64,000 nt of DNA from Methylotuvimicrobium sp. KM2 (lineage in GTDB: Bacteria; Pseudomonadota; Gammaproteobacteria; Methylococcales; Methylomonadaceae): contig NZ_CP150634.1 of assembly GCF_038051925.1 (NCBI RefSeq), positions 3,542,300 through 3,606,299 on the forward strand, written 5' to 3'. The translations under genes and the position numbers were made by a program. Each line of letters opens with the position of its first letter. Position 1 is the stretch's first letter. This document shows, one piece after another, positions 39,240 through 47,451 of this stretch. The notes beneath the pieces were generated by a model that was given only the letters and a program-made list of their open reading frames with translations, did no database searches and had not been told where the DNA came from.

Positions 39240-40844
39240 TCACAAACACTTCACCCCAGCCAATTCCCGCCAATCCGTCGTATAACGCTGCGAAATCCTC
39301 TCCGCCTTCGGCTTCCAGCTTTTATCAAATCCAGTTGCCGCGATCGAAACGGCACTCGGAAAGCGGTGGTTTATCTGATCAATGGCTTTCATCAAGTGAC
39401 GGTTTTCAGAAGATAGCCCGTCAACCATCAAGTCGAATACATCCATTTGCCCTGGCGTGGTTTTTGGCTGGATATGGCTCAGCTGGACGCCGCATTTCTG
39501 ATAGTTATAGCCTGGCCTGTATAGCTCTTTGAGCATCTGGTTAGCGGTAGCTATGATAGACCTCGTGTCTTGCGTAGCCGCATTCAGCTTACTACTGGCC
39601 GCCCGTTGATATTGCGGCTCATCCGGATTGAATGGGCTGGTCCGGATAAATATCGTAATGCAGCCGGTCACTGAGTCTTGATTCCGGAGTTTTTCGGCGG
39701 CCCGGCCGCTGAAAATCTTGGAAACGGAGCGTTAGCGAAGTGAAGATTTTTAGTCCCCGATAGCCGTAGCGCCGGGTGTTTTGCCGGAGTCTGCGCGAAT
39801 AGCGCAGGCGGAGGCAAAATACAAGGCATCGCGACACGGCGTAAAGCCATTTGTGGGAGTGCTACGGAGCCGCATCGAGTATACGATGATGTGGCGTAGT
39901 GGCACGGACGCAGGGCGAATCGGGGCCGCCGAAGGCAATAATCGCCAAGTCATTTTTCGCTGCTGAAATCGGACGGACCCCATTTCAGCTTTCGCGAAAA
40001 ATCTTGGCGCGCTTGTGCAGAATTCGGCCATGGCTTGCGACAGCTCGGCGTATTCGGTTAAGCGGCGGCTAAAACTTCTGGAGCAGACAATTTGCTGTTT
40101 ATCCGGGGCGATTGCTTCCAGTTGCAGGCAAGGCGTGCCATTTAATTCCATCACGGTTCTGGCCACCACAACATTGAACTGGGCTTGAATGCGCTTGCTG
40201 GATTGGGACGCCAAATCCCAAACGGTATGAATGCCAAGCTGGTTCAGCTTGGCCGCCGTGCGCGGGCCTATGCCCCACACCTCGCCGACCGGCACAATGC
40301 GCATCAATTTTTCCCGGCGCACCGGGTCGGACAGATCCAGAACACCGCCGGTTCGCGGCCATTTCTTGGCGGCGAAGTTCGCCAGCTTAGCGAGCGTTTT
40401 GGTCGGTCCTAGCCCCACGCAAACCGGAATGCCGGTGGTTCGAACAACCGTTTTTCTGATCAGCTGGCCGTAAGCGATTGGGTCTTTGCCGCAAGGGTAA
40501 ACGCCGGTTAAGTCCAGAAAGCCTTCGTCGATGGAATACACCTCAAGATTTGGGGCGAACTCTTCCAAAGTGGCCATGACTCTCGCCGACATATCGGCAT
40601 ACAGCGTGTAGTTTGATGAGAAAAGTTTGATTTGGTGCTGGTTGACCAGTTGCTGAATCTGGAACAGCGGCACACCCATTTTAATGCCCAATTTCTTGAC
40701 TTCGGCACTGCGGGCGACGACGCAGCCGTCATTGTTGCTGAGTACGGCAACCGGCTTACCGATCAGGTCAGGCCTAAACACGCGTTCGCAGCTTACATAG
40801 AAGTTGTTGCAATCGACCAGGGCGATCAGCCGTTGCGGGGACAT
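39240..40844 (-). pseudogene. umuC: umuC (DNA polymerase V catalytic subunit), interrupted by a 310-bp repeat
   Basis: The ATG at 40844 overlaps the umuD stop (TAATG). The N-terminal 285 or so residues are a good Y-family polymerase: ALVDCNNFYVSCERVF, VLSNNDGCVVARS, YSIDEGFLDLTGV and the thumb. After AEFCTSA the frame runs into the repeat (39707-40016) and stops at 39750. The C-terminal part resumes beyond it as LRNQDSVTGCITIFIRTSPF and runs to the natural end YTTDWRELAGVKCL at 39240. The little-finger domain and clamp-binding tail are thus cut off, so error-prone polymerase activity is probably lost unless the truncated form works. Confidence 0.9.
39707..40016 (-). mobile_element. about 310-bp dispersed repeat, copy 1 (uninterrupted), inside umuC
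   Basis: Read on the minus strand it begins caagcgcgccaagatt at 40016 and ends tccaagattttcagcg at 39707. It matches 22156-22448 joined to 24337-24352. It splits umuC. The ends share a direct motif (ccaagatttt-ycgcg / -cagcg). I see no transposase and no clear target duplication; a few extra bases (gccgg) at the right junction remain unexplained. Likely a non-autonomous element mobilised in trans. Confidence 0.8.
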
Positions 40845-41269
40845 TACAGCGGGTGAATGACGTTGGTCACCACGCCCCAAATCACAGTATCCATCTCTTC
40901 ACGAAGCACGATATCTTTATAAGCCGGGTTTTCTGAGCCTAGAACCCATTGGCCGCCCAGGCGCTTCAAACGCTTGACGACCAGCTCCCCATTCAGCGCG
41001 CAAATCACGATCCTGCCCGGTACCGGTTCCAGCGAACGGTCGACGACCAGAATGTCGTTCGGGTGGATGCCGGCGCCGAGCATCGATTCGCCTTGCGCGC
41101 GGACGAAGAACGTCGCGGCGGGCTTTTGCACCAGCAGCTCGTTCAGATCCAGCGTTTTCTCGATGTTCTCGTCGGCCGGCGAGGGGAAGCCGGCCGAGAC
41201 TTTGCCGGAAAATAGCGGCAGGTTCACAGTTTTCGGGTTTGAAGCAGCGTATAAAACAGTCGTTGGCAT
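40844..41269 (-). CDS. umuD: UmuD-like self-cleaving SOS mutagenesis protein
   Basis: About 141 residues from the ATG at 41269 (MPTTVLYAASNPK). The cleavage site is visible as VSAGFPSPADE (A26-G27), the catalytic serine in RAQGESM (S62) and the lysine in LVVKRLKR (K99). On RecA filaments UmuD cuts itself and joins UmuC to make polymerase V. It is coupled to umuC by a one-base stop/start overlap. A GTTC-N7-GTTC SOS box lies 51 bp upstream. Many ICEs and plasmids carry umuDC; here the partner is broken. Confidence 0.92.
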   Translation of the reverse strand: MPTTVLYAASNPKTVNLPLFSGKVSAGFPSPADENIEKTLDLNELLVQKPAATFFVRAQGESMLGAGIHPNDILVVDRSLEPVPGRIVICALNGELVVKRLKRLGGQWVLGSENPAYKDIVLREEMDTVIWGVVTNVIHPL

Positions 41270-41319
41270 AATGATCATAGCGGGTTGAGAGCGAGGCGAA
41301 GCCGAAAGGCGTTTATTAT

Positions 41320-41334
41320 GTTCTCTTATTGTTC
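41320..41334 (-). promoter_or_regulatory. LexA (SOS) box, GTTC-N7-GTTC type
   Basis: The plus strand reads GTTCTCTTATTGTTC, a perfect direct repeat GTTC-N7-GTTC (GAAC-N7-GAAC on the coding strand). This is the motif known for alphaproteobacterial LexA, not the CTG-N10-CAG of most gammaproteobacteria. Its distance from the umuD start fits a repressor site over the promoter. Confidence 0.65.
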
Positions 41335-41355
41335 TCTTTTAAATCTGTTTTTGCT

Positions 41356-41541
41356 ATGCTGTCAAAAAATTCCAAACCAGCGATGAGGGGCGCCGCCATG
41401 CAACGCAAAATTCACATGCAGGATCAGGTCAGAAACCGGGTGGCCGAGATTATGGAGGATCGCCGGTCGGATGTTGCGGCCGCTTTGGGGATGAAGGTGT
41501 TGGTGGTATCGGCGATTATGCTGGTGGGGGTGGTTTGGTGA
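41356..41541 (+). CDS. small single-membrane-span hypothetical protein
   Basis: About 61 residues, divergent from umuD. The C-terminus LVVSAIMLVGVVW is hydrophobic and could be one membrane segment. The N-terminal part is basic and polar (QRKIHMQDQVRNRVAEIMED). Alternative starts exist at 41329 (TTG) and 41398. The last 20 codons lie in a 70-bp repeat that recurs at 43271-43340. Not recognised; it may share control by the SOS box. Confidence 0.4.
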   Translation: MLSKNSKPAMRGAAMQRKIHMQDQVRNRVAEIMEDRRSDVAAALGMKVLVVSAIMLVGVVW

Positions 41542-41550
41542 TAGATAAGT
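41481..41550 (+). repeat. 70-bp direct repeat, copy 1
   Basis: 68 of 70 bases match 43271-43340 (differences: gggg/ggga near the start, ata/atg near the end). It covers the 3' end of the small membrane-protein ORF. The two copies flank a 1.7-kb segment with a lipoprotein gene and the ArdC-like gene. Confidence 0.85.
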
Positions 41551-41702
41551 ATGGAAATGCAGCGCAGTGGAATTGAGGTTTGCGGCGGTACGGTAATATC
41601 TGTTGTTGGAGGGGGGATTAAGTTTATTACGACACTATGCGGAATATAGTGTCATGAGTTTTATAACGGGAAATGAGAATGCTTGCGAGTCCAATTCTTC
41701 AG

Positions 41703-42071
41703 TTATTGAGGTTGTTTCCAGCGGACCGGGACAAACGCCCGGCAAGAAGTGATGCCGGTTACCCCGTTGCGCCCCATTGAAATACGAATCCGCTGCTCAT
41801 TTACGGGCTCTATTTCTTTCTTCAATTTTTCTGCGTGCCTCCAGGCGGCTGAGGTCAGTTGGTTCTTGCACGCCATAGCTACCGCATCACTTTCAGGGAT
41901 AAACTGATATCGTGAGTAGTAGAGTTCTATATCGAAGCCGTCTTCGGTTTCTTTCGTTCCATACCGCGTATCGTCGTCGAATGAGATGAGTTTAATATCC
42001 GTATGCTGTTTGGCAACGGCACATGCTGTAAGTGACAGCACGAAGACGACGCATAAGCTTAGTCGGACCAT
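41703..42071 (-). CDS. small predicted lipoprotein
   Basis: 122 residues with a lipoprotein signal: VVFVLSLTAC, cysteine near residue 17, then AVAKQHTD. The mature part has no domain I recognise; it contains two further cysteines (AMACKNQ, TSCRAF). It is divergent from the ArdC-like gene. Probably outer-membrane anchored in the periplasm. Confidence 0.7.
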   Translation of the reverse strand: MVRLSLCVVFVLSLTACAVAKQHTDIKLISFDDDTRYGTKETEDGFDIELYYSRYQFIPESDAVAMACKNQLTSAAWRHAEKLKKEIEPVNEQRIRISMGRNGVTGITSCRAFVPVRWKQPQ

Positions 42072-42366
42072 TTTGAATACCTTAAATATTGATTAAGTGG
42101 GAAAATTTGCCATTTTATTTCGATTGATCTTGGGGGACACTTTAACATATTTCTCAGAAAAATCGCTTAATCCCAGCAATATCAAGGCTTACAAGCTTGG
42201 ATTTGAAAAGTTGCCGTGAATTCTTTTAGTCCATCTATGGGCTGAAAAAAATACCCGCGTTTGCTTGGAAATTTACGACGCGGGGACGATGCAACAATGA
42301 TTTTGAAGGTAAACTAAGCGTTGTGTTCATGCCCGAAATGAAGGCGACGGTTAAGGAAAAATAACA
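42072..42366. other. divergent promoter region between the lipoprotein and ArdC-like genes
   Basis: 295 bp with no gene. It must contain starts for both divergent genes. A plausible ribosome-binding site, aaggaaa, stands about 8 bases before the ATG at 42367. No operator was identified. Confidence 0.4.
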
Positions 42367-43245
42367 ATGTCCACCCAGAACTATGACTCAATGGCGCCGC
42401 ATGCCCGTTCGCTGCTTTCCGAATTACTCGAAGATTCCAAGCTTTATAAAAGCGGCCAAGACTATCAGGAAATGCTCGATTTTGTCGTGCGGCTACGCAA
42501 CTTCGCACCCTTCAATGCCTTTATCCTGCACATCCAAAAACCAGGCCTGCGCTTTGCCGCGTCACGAAGGGATTGGCTCAATCGGTTCAGGCGCACGGTC
42601 AGGCCGGGCGCCAGGCCGCTGCTGATTTTATGGCCCTTTGCGCCGCTGGTCCTGGTTTATGACGTCGAAGATACCGAAGGCGATCCATTGCCCCATGATG
42701 TGGCCGAAGCTTTCAGGGCTATCGGGGCTATGACGGACCATAGAATCGCGCGGTTTTTGGAATTGCTCGGCCGGCAGGGCATAGAAACCCAGCAAATCGA
42801 ATTTGGCGATGGCCTGGCGGGTAACATCGGTAAACTGGGCAATACGATGGAAGTCATCAAGCGCATCCCCAAAACCAAAGAAAAAAAGGATACCAAGGAA
42901 AAGCCGCACTACCGCATTCGTTTGAACAAAGCCCACGATCCAAATATCCGTTTCGCCACGTTGATTCATGAGCTGGCGCATCTGTACCTTGGGCATTTGG
43001 GCGAAGACGACTATTTGAAGATACCGGACCGTAGTGGCTTGACTCACGGCCACAAAGAACTGGAAGCGGAATCCGTTTGTTACATGATCTGCCGCCGTAG
43101 CGGGGTAGAACCCGATTCGGACCGATACCTGGCAAATTATGTGCGGCAAGATATGACGGTCGAACATTTTGATTTATACGCCTTGCTGAAGACCGCCGGC
43201 CAAATCGAGACAGTGCTTGAGCTTACGGCGCATAATTATTTTTAG
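42367..43245 (+). CDS. ArdC-like anti-restriction protein, ImmA/IrrE-type metallopeptidase
   Basis: A 292-residue protein. The N-terminal about 100 residues resemble the ssDNA-binding region of ArdC-type proteins (RNFAPFNAFILHIQKPG). The C-terminal part has the zinc-peptidase motif LIHELAHLYLGHLG (HELAH 201-205) and a later glutamate in KELEAESVCYMIC, which matches the third ligand. ArdC proteins protect incoming conjugative DNA against host restriction. It is the only clear plus-strand gene of this functional type here, flanked by the two copies of a 70-bp repeat. Peptidase activity is inferred. Confidence 0.8.
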   Translation: MSTQNYDSMAPHARSLLSELLEDSKLYKSGQDYQEMLDFVVRLRNFAPFNAFILHIQKPGLRFAASRRDWLNRFRRTVRPGARPLLILWPFAPLVLVYDVEDTEGDPLPHDVAEAFRAIGAMTDHRIARFLELLGRQGIETQQIEFGDGLAGNIGKLGNTMEVIKRIPKTKEKKDTKEKPHYRIRLNKAHDPNIRFATLIHELAHLYLGHLGEDDYLKIPDRSGLTHGHKELEAESVCYMICRRSGVEPDSDRYLANYVRQDMTVEHFDLYALLKTAGQIETVLELTAHNYF

Positions 43246-43270
43246 CGCGTCGAAGAGGCTGGCGTGCAAG

Positions 43271-43340
43271 CGCTTTGGGAATGAAGGTGTTGGTGGTATC
43301 GGCGATTATGCTGGTGGGGGTGGTTTGGTGATGGATAAGT
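43271..43340 (+). repeat. 70-bp direct repeat, copy 2
   Basis: Same sequence as 41481-41550 with two changes. Here it lies just after the ArdC-like gene and has no upstream coding part, so it is a broken-off 3' end of the small membrane-protein ORF. Confidence 0.85.
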
Positions 43341-43451
43341 TCGGGAATACGGCGGTGGAGTTAGATGGGCTGTTTTGATGCCTTTATTTATCCTGGCTAT
43401 GCGAGAATGTGAGTTTTATTCTTAAATTTCCGCAATATGGACAACAAGCAA

Positions 43452-43952
43452 ATGGCAAGAACATTAGTTTTATTCGGTTTCATCAGCATTTTCATTGGAG
43501 GATGCACATCAATAACGGTCGAGCCTTTAACCACTTCGTATAGCGTTAAGCGCATTTGTATCAGAGAGAACCCTAAAGTTATGGTACAGGATTTAGTGCC
43601 AGTGATTACCGACGGTTTGGCACGCCATCAGATAGAGAGTGAGTTTATTGAGTCAACGCTGGATAAAGATAAAGTGCGCAGAGAGGGCGCTGAATCTGAT
43701 GAATACTATATGCATATCACCCCGGTACCAGATCAGTGCGAATTCAACTTGGCTTATACGGCTAGACGTTCATGGGACTTGGGTACTTACCTATCTTCTG
43801 CCGATATTGAGATTTTAAATCGGGAAGGCGTGATCGCTCGAGCAAATTACCATTTGGTTGGAAAAGGCGGATTGTCTTTATTTAAGTGGCAAGGCGTCAA
43901 AACCAAACTAGACCCGATGATGGATGAATTGCTTGAACATTATAAAAATTAA
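43452..43952 (+). CDS. Sbal_3080-like lipoprotein
   Basis: About 166 residues from the ATG at 43452 (an in-frame ATG at 43437 is also possible). The signal and lipobox are clear: ISIFIGGC, then TSITVEPL. The mature part (SVKRICIRENPKVMVQDLVP ... EYYMHITPVP) resembles the Sbal_3080 lipoprotein family. Family function is unknown. Envelope-localised. Confidence 0.7.
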   Translation: MARTLVLFGFISIFIGGCTSITVEPLTTSYSVKRICIRENPKVMVQDLVPVITDGLARHQIESEFIESTLDKDKVRREGAESDEYYMHITPVPDQCEFNLAYTARRSWDLGTYLSSADIEILNREGVIARANYHLVGKGGLSLFKWQGVKTKLDPMMDELLEHYKN

Positions 43953-43961
43953 GGATGGGGT

Positions 43962-44216
43962 TTGAGACGCAGTGGAACGGAAAACCGAGTTAGCGTCTAT
44001 TATGACGCGATTTTAGATGAGCTTGGAAATGTCGGTAGCCCCAATACGGGGTTATTTAACCCAAAGAACGGTTTGTCCCGCGACACCCTTGTAACCCTTG
44101 GTCTTACATGCGGTGTGAACGATAAATTCGGTTTATCGGCAAAATGCAGGCAAAATAAAGAGCACGAAAAACAGGCACGATCATTCAAATTTACTCTGAT
44201 TTTGGAAAAAATCTAA
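43962..44216 (+). other. weak open frame between lipoprotein and cupin genes
   Basis: A TTG-started frame of 84 codons with no domain and no good ribosome-binding site. The stretch reads as ordinary non-coding or decayed sequence. I do not support it as a gene. Confidence 0.25.
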
Positions 44217-44230
44217 CTATAGGAAGGAAC

Positions 44231-44578
44231 ATGAAAGAAATTACAGTTGATAGCAACCCAAGTGAAGCAGTGTTAAAAAAATTGGGTGTTGCACACTGGC
44301 CAACATGGGAAAAGGACGTCTCTGTCTTCCCGTGGGCGTTTGTTACGACAGAAATAGCCCTTATTGTTGAAGGTGAGTGTGAAATGACACCTGCCGATGG
44401 GGGGCCGTCTACGACCTTTAAAGCCGGTGATTTAGTGGTATTCCCGAATGGGTATAAAGGCACTTGGGAAGTGAAAAAACCTCTTAAGAAGCAGTTCAAA
44501 CACAAAGACGGTAATTTAGTGAAATGTGCTCTCAGCCGTTTTAAAATTTTAAAAAACCGTTTAAAGTCAAATAATTAA
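44231..44578 (+). CDS. cupin_3 (DUF861) domain protein
   Basis: 115 residues forming a single small beta-barrel: ALIVEGECEMTPADGG, FKAGDLVVFPNGYKGTWEV. This is the DUF861/cupin_3 pattern also seen in EutQ-type and (S)-ureidoglycine aminohydrolase-like proteins. The usual metal histidines are mostly missing, so catalysis is doubtful. aggaagg lies about 5 bases before the ATG, a good ribosome-binding site. The remaining tail is lysine-rich (KKQFKHKDG). Confidence 0.8.
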   Translation: MKEITVDSNPSEAVLKKLGVAHWPTWEKDVSVFPWAFVTTEIALIVEGECEMTPADGGPSTTFKAGDLVVFPNGYKGTWEVKKPLKKQFKHKDGNLVKCALSRFKILKNRLKSNN

Positions 44579-44720
44579 AGCGTGTCGTAATGCCTGTTAG
44601 ATTGGGCTAAATTCAATGAATCTCAACAAATAGCTGTCATTCCCGCGCAGGTGGGAATCTGGTGACATTTGTAGGTTGGCGCTGAGCTTGCGAAGCCCAA
44701 CAATTGGTATTTGGCCGACC
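44579..44720. repeat. dispersed repeat debris (cattcccgcgc and gttggcgctgagc types)
   Basis: Contains cattcccgcgcaggtgggaa (palindromic) and gtaggttggcgctgagcttg followed by cgaagcccaac. Both are short interspersed repeats frequently found in proteobacterial genomes. The minus-strand frame over this part ends in IPTCAGMTA, a typical false ORF of such repeats. Confidence 0.6.
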
Positions 44721-44931
44721 GTAAGGATTGCTTCGTAAATGAGTAAAGCATCCCTGTAACCATTGGTATCACTGGCTTGGCATAACTAACTGCAAGAAAA
44801 GTGTTTATCTTGTAGTCAAATAATCGCCAGTTTGTTCGGGAAAGAGCACAAGAAAACTCATTGATAAAATCAAATAAAGGTTCAATGCCTCGATTTCGCT
44901 TCCTGTTACTCATTTACGAAGCAATCCTTAC
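44721..44931. mobile_element. 211-bp MITE with 26-bp perfect terminal inverted repeats
   Basis: Bases 44721-44746 (beginning gtaaggattgcttcg) are the exact reverse complement of 44906-44931. Nothing in the 159-bp interior is coding. No clear target duplication is seen at the junctions. Size and structure are those of a miniature inverted-repeat element. Confidence 0.75.
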
Positions 44932-45058
44932 TGTACCCCATATACTGTTAACGGCTTAATAACTTGATGGCTCCGCTTCGCGGTAAGCGTCCAACGCCAC
45001 CATCTAAAAAATTTTCCCCGCCGTTGTTATCCTCATTATTTTTCCACGAGGAGAGCAC

Positions 45059-45352
45059 ATGGCATTATCGGACAAACAGAAACATCACATCGAAGCCTGG
45101 CAAGCCAGCGGATTGACGAAATCAGCGTATTGCCGTCAGACGGGTTTGAACGTCAAAACCTTTGGCCGCTGGTGCCGATTGGCTCGGCAAGCGGCGGACT
45201 CCGATGCGCCTGCATTGATACCGGTCCGGCTGCAACCGGAGTCGACGGCCTCGGGTTCGTTGTCGTTGCGTTGGCCGCAAGGCCACGTTTTGGAAATACC
45301 GGGCAGTGTATCACCGCATTGGCTCGGGGAGTTGCTGCAATGTCTGGCTTGA
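45059..45352 (+). CDS. tnpA: IS66 accessory protein TnpA
   Basis: 97 residues beginning MALSDKQKHHIEAWQASGLT with a helix-turn-helix (SAYCRQTGLNVKTFGRWCR). It is the small first ORF of IS66 elements, needed with TnpB for transposition. Its end overlaps tnpB. Confidence 0.9.
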   Translation: MALSDKQKHHIEAWQASGLTKSAYCRQTGLNVKTFGRWCRLARQAADSDAPALIPVRLQPESTASGSLSLRWPQGHVLEIPGSVSPHWLGELLQCLA

Positions 45353-45690
45353 TTGAGAGTCCGGCGCAAATCTGGCTGGCGGTCGAGCCGGTCGATATGA
45401 GGCGGGGCATCGATGGCTTGTCGGCGATTGTCCAACAGCGCTTAGGTTATGCGCCGTGCGCCGGGGCAGCGTTTATTTTTCGTAATCGCGCCGGTAATCG
45501 TTTGAAAATGTTGCTGTGGGACGGCAATGGTGTCTGGCTGTGTCAACGGCGTCTGCATCGAGGCTCGTTTACCTGGCCCAAGGCCTCCGAAACCGTATTT
45601 GCCCTGAGTCAGGCGCAGTGGCAATGGCTGATTGCCGGTGTCGATTGGCAGCGCTTATCGGCGTCATCGTCAGCCGATTGGCAAGTCTAA
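45340..45690 (+). CDS. tnpB: IS66 accessory protein TnpB
   Basis: About 116 residues from the ATG at 45340 (MSGLIESPAQIWLAVEPVDM). It carries the TnpB signature VDMRRGIDGLSAIV and RLKMLLWDGNGVWLCQRRL. I choose this start because the longer upstream frame is the tnpA shadow. It overlaps tnpA by 13 bp, as usual in IS66. Confidence 0.92.
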   Translation: MSGLIESPAQIWLAVEPVDMRRGIDGLSAIVQQRLGYAPCAGAAFIFRNRAGNRLKMLLWDGNGVWLCQRRLHRGSFTWPKASETVFALSQAQWQWLIAGVDWQRLSASSSADWQV

Positions 45691-45775
45691 AAGGCCTGAA
45701 AAAACACGTAAAAAAATCGTAGAAACCCAGTTGAATCAAGTGCTTCAGAGGGCTTAATAGGGTATAATAAACCCC

Positions 45776-47389
45776 ATGAATCCACTCGCTGAACTTGATC
45801 AATTGAACCTAGAGCCCGCCGCGAAAAATCATGTCGCGGCGTTGCTTCAGGCGCTTCTTGATCAAGCCGCTCAGGACGCCAAAACCATTGAGGCTAAAGA
45901 AGCTGACATCCAGGCCAAGGACCTCAAAATCGGCGCCCTGACCTACGAATTGGCCTATTACAAGCGTATCCGCTTCAGCACCAAGAGCGAAGCGCTGGCA
46001 CCGCTGCAACGCGACGTATTCGAGGAAGCCTTCGATACCGACATTGCCGCTATCCAAGCCGAGGTCGAGCAGCTTCAAGACGACCCGGCGTGTGATACTG
46101 CGGGTCGCCCCAAACGTCCGCGCGCCGGCCGCCAACCCTTACCGGATCATTTGCACCGCATCGAGCACCGTCACGAACCCGAATCCTGCACTTGCGGTCA
46201 ATGCGGCAAGGACTTGGTCAAGATCGGCGAAGACGTCACCGAACAACTGGATGTCGAGCCGGCCAAATTCTTTGTCCATCGTCATATCCGCCCGCAATAT
46301 GCCTGCCGGACTTGCGAAACCGTCACGGCGGCACCGATTCCTCCGGCCGTGATCGACGGCGGTATGGCGGCAGTCGGCTTGCTGACCTGGGTGCTGATCG
46401 GCAAATTCCTCGATCACTTGCCGTTGTACCGACTGGAACAGATCGCCGCCCGCAGCGGTGTGATCTTGTCCCGCTCGACACTGGCCGATTGGGTCGGACG
46501 CCTCGGCGTCGCCCTGGAGCCCTTGGCGGAACGCCTGGCTTGGCATCTAAGGCAACGCGATAGCTTGCATGCCGACGAAACCCCCGTTTCGCAACTGGAT
46601 CCCGGCAACGGCAAAACCAAGAAAGCCTATTTATGGGCTTATCGCAGCAACGACTTGCAACCCGGCCCCAAGATCCTCGTCTTCGACTACCAAGCCGGTC
46701 GCAGTGGCCGGCATGCGCAGCGCTTTCTACAAGACTGGCATGGTCACCTGCTGGTCGATGACTACAGTGGCTACAAAGCCCTGTTTGCGACGGCGCGTGC
46801 GCATCCCGAATCGTCTTGCCTACTCGAGCCGTGCGTCGAACTGGCGTGCTGGGCGCATGTGCGCCGAAAATTCTTCGATCTGTATCAGGCCAATCAGAGC
46901 CCGATCGCGCAGGAGGCGTTAAATCGTATCGCGGTCTTATATGCGGTAGAAGCCGACGCGCGGGAACTGACGTCCCTAGGACGCCAAACCCTTCGGGCCG
47001 AAAAAAGCCTGCCGGCACTCACGGACTTACACGACTGGCTGCACCAAACCCGGTTGCGCACCGCACCGAATACCGCGACCGCCAAAGCCATCGAGCACGC
47101 GTTAAAACGCTGGCCAGCCCTGACGCGTTACGCCGAAACCGGCGATTTACCGATCGACAACAATCCGGTAGAAAATGCCATCCGACCCATTGCCCTGGGC
47201 AAAAAAAACTGGCTGTTCGCAGGATCCGAGCGTGCCGGTCAACGGGCCGCCGTCATCCAAACCCTGCTCGGCACCGCCAAACTCAATGGACTTGATCCGG
47301 CCGCTTGGTTAAATGAAACCCTGGAAAAACTACCCACCTGGCCCAATAGCCGGATCGACGAATTGTTGCCGTTCGACCGCGGGGATTAA
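45776..47389 (+). CDS. tnpC: IS66 family transposase TnpC
   Basis: A 537-residue DDE transposase. An N-terminal leucine-rich helical region precedes a zinc-binding part (CTCGQCGKDL ... YACRTCE). The core has LHADETPV (first D), LLVDDYSGYKALF (second D) and PIDNNPVENAIRP (E), then KKNWLFAGSERAG. Full length and in frame, so the element may still move. It lies 85 bp after tnpB. Confidence 0.95.
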   Translation: MNPLAELDQLNLEPAAKNHVAALLQALLDQAAQDAKTIEAKEADIQAKDLKIGALTYELAYYKRIRFSTKSEALAPLQRDVFEEAFDTDIAAIQAEVEQLQDDPACDTAGRPKRPRAGRQPLPDHLHRIEHRHEPESCTCGQCGKDLVKIGEDVTEQLDVEPAKFFVHRHIRPQYACRTCETVTAAPIPPAVIDGGMAAVGLLTWVLIGKFLDHLPLYRLEQIAARSGVILSRSTLADWVGRLGVALEPLAERLAWHLRQRDSLHADETPVSQLDPGNGKTKKAYLWAYRSNDLQPGPKILVFDYQAGRSGRHAQRFLQDWHGHLLVDDYSGYKALFATARAHPESSCLLEPCVELACWAHVRRKFFDLYQANQSPIAQEALNRIAVLYAVEADARELTSLGRQTLRAEKSLPALTDLHDWLHQTRLRTAPNTATAKAIEHALKRWPALTRYAETGDLPIDNNPVENAIRPIALGKKNWLFAGSERAGQRAAVIQTLLGTAKLNGLDPAAWLNETLEKLPTWPNSRIDELLPFDRGD

Positions 47390-47451
47390 ATCATGTTCTG
47401 TCGAGCACGAATAGGTGGCTCGGTTGGACGCTTACGCTTCGCGGAGCTCTC

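Larger units (their letters stand above)
44983..47435 (+). mobile_element. IS66-family insertion sequence, 2453 bp, intact
   Basis: The left end gtaagcgtccaacg at 44983 and the right end (its reverse complement, ttggacgcttac, ending 47435) are the inverted repeats. Both flanks carry the same 8 bases, gcttcgcg (44975-44982 and 47436-47443), the 8-bp target duplication expected for IS66. Inside are tnpA, tnpB and tnpC, all open. The target was a small palindrome, ctccgcttcgcggag. Confidence 0.95.

Noticed and set aside
42628..43167. 179-residue ORF antisense to the ArdC-like gene
   Set aside because: Shadow of a strongly supported gene on the other strand.
44623..44913. 96-residue minus-strand ORF
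   Set aside because: It reads through repeat debris and the MITE, ending with the IPTCAGMT pattern typical of false ORFs in short repeats.
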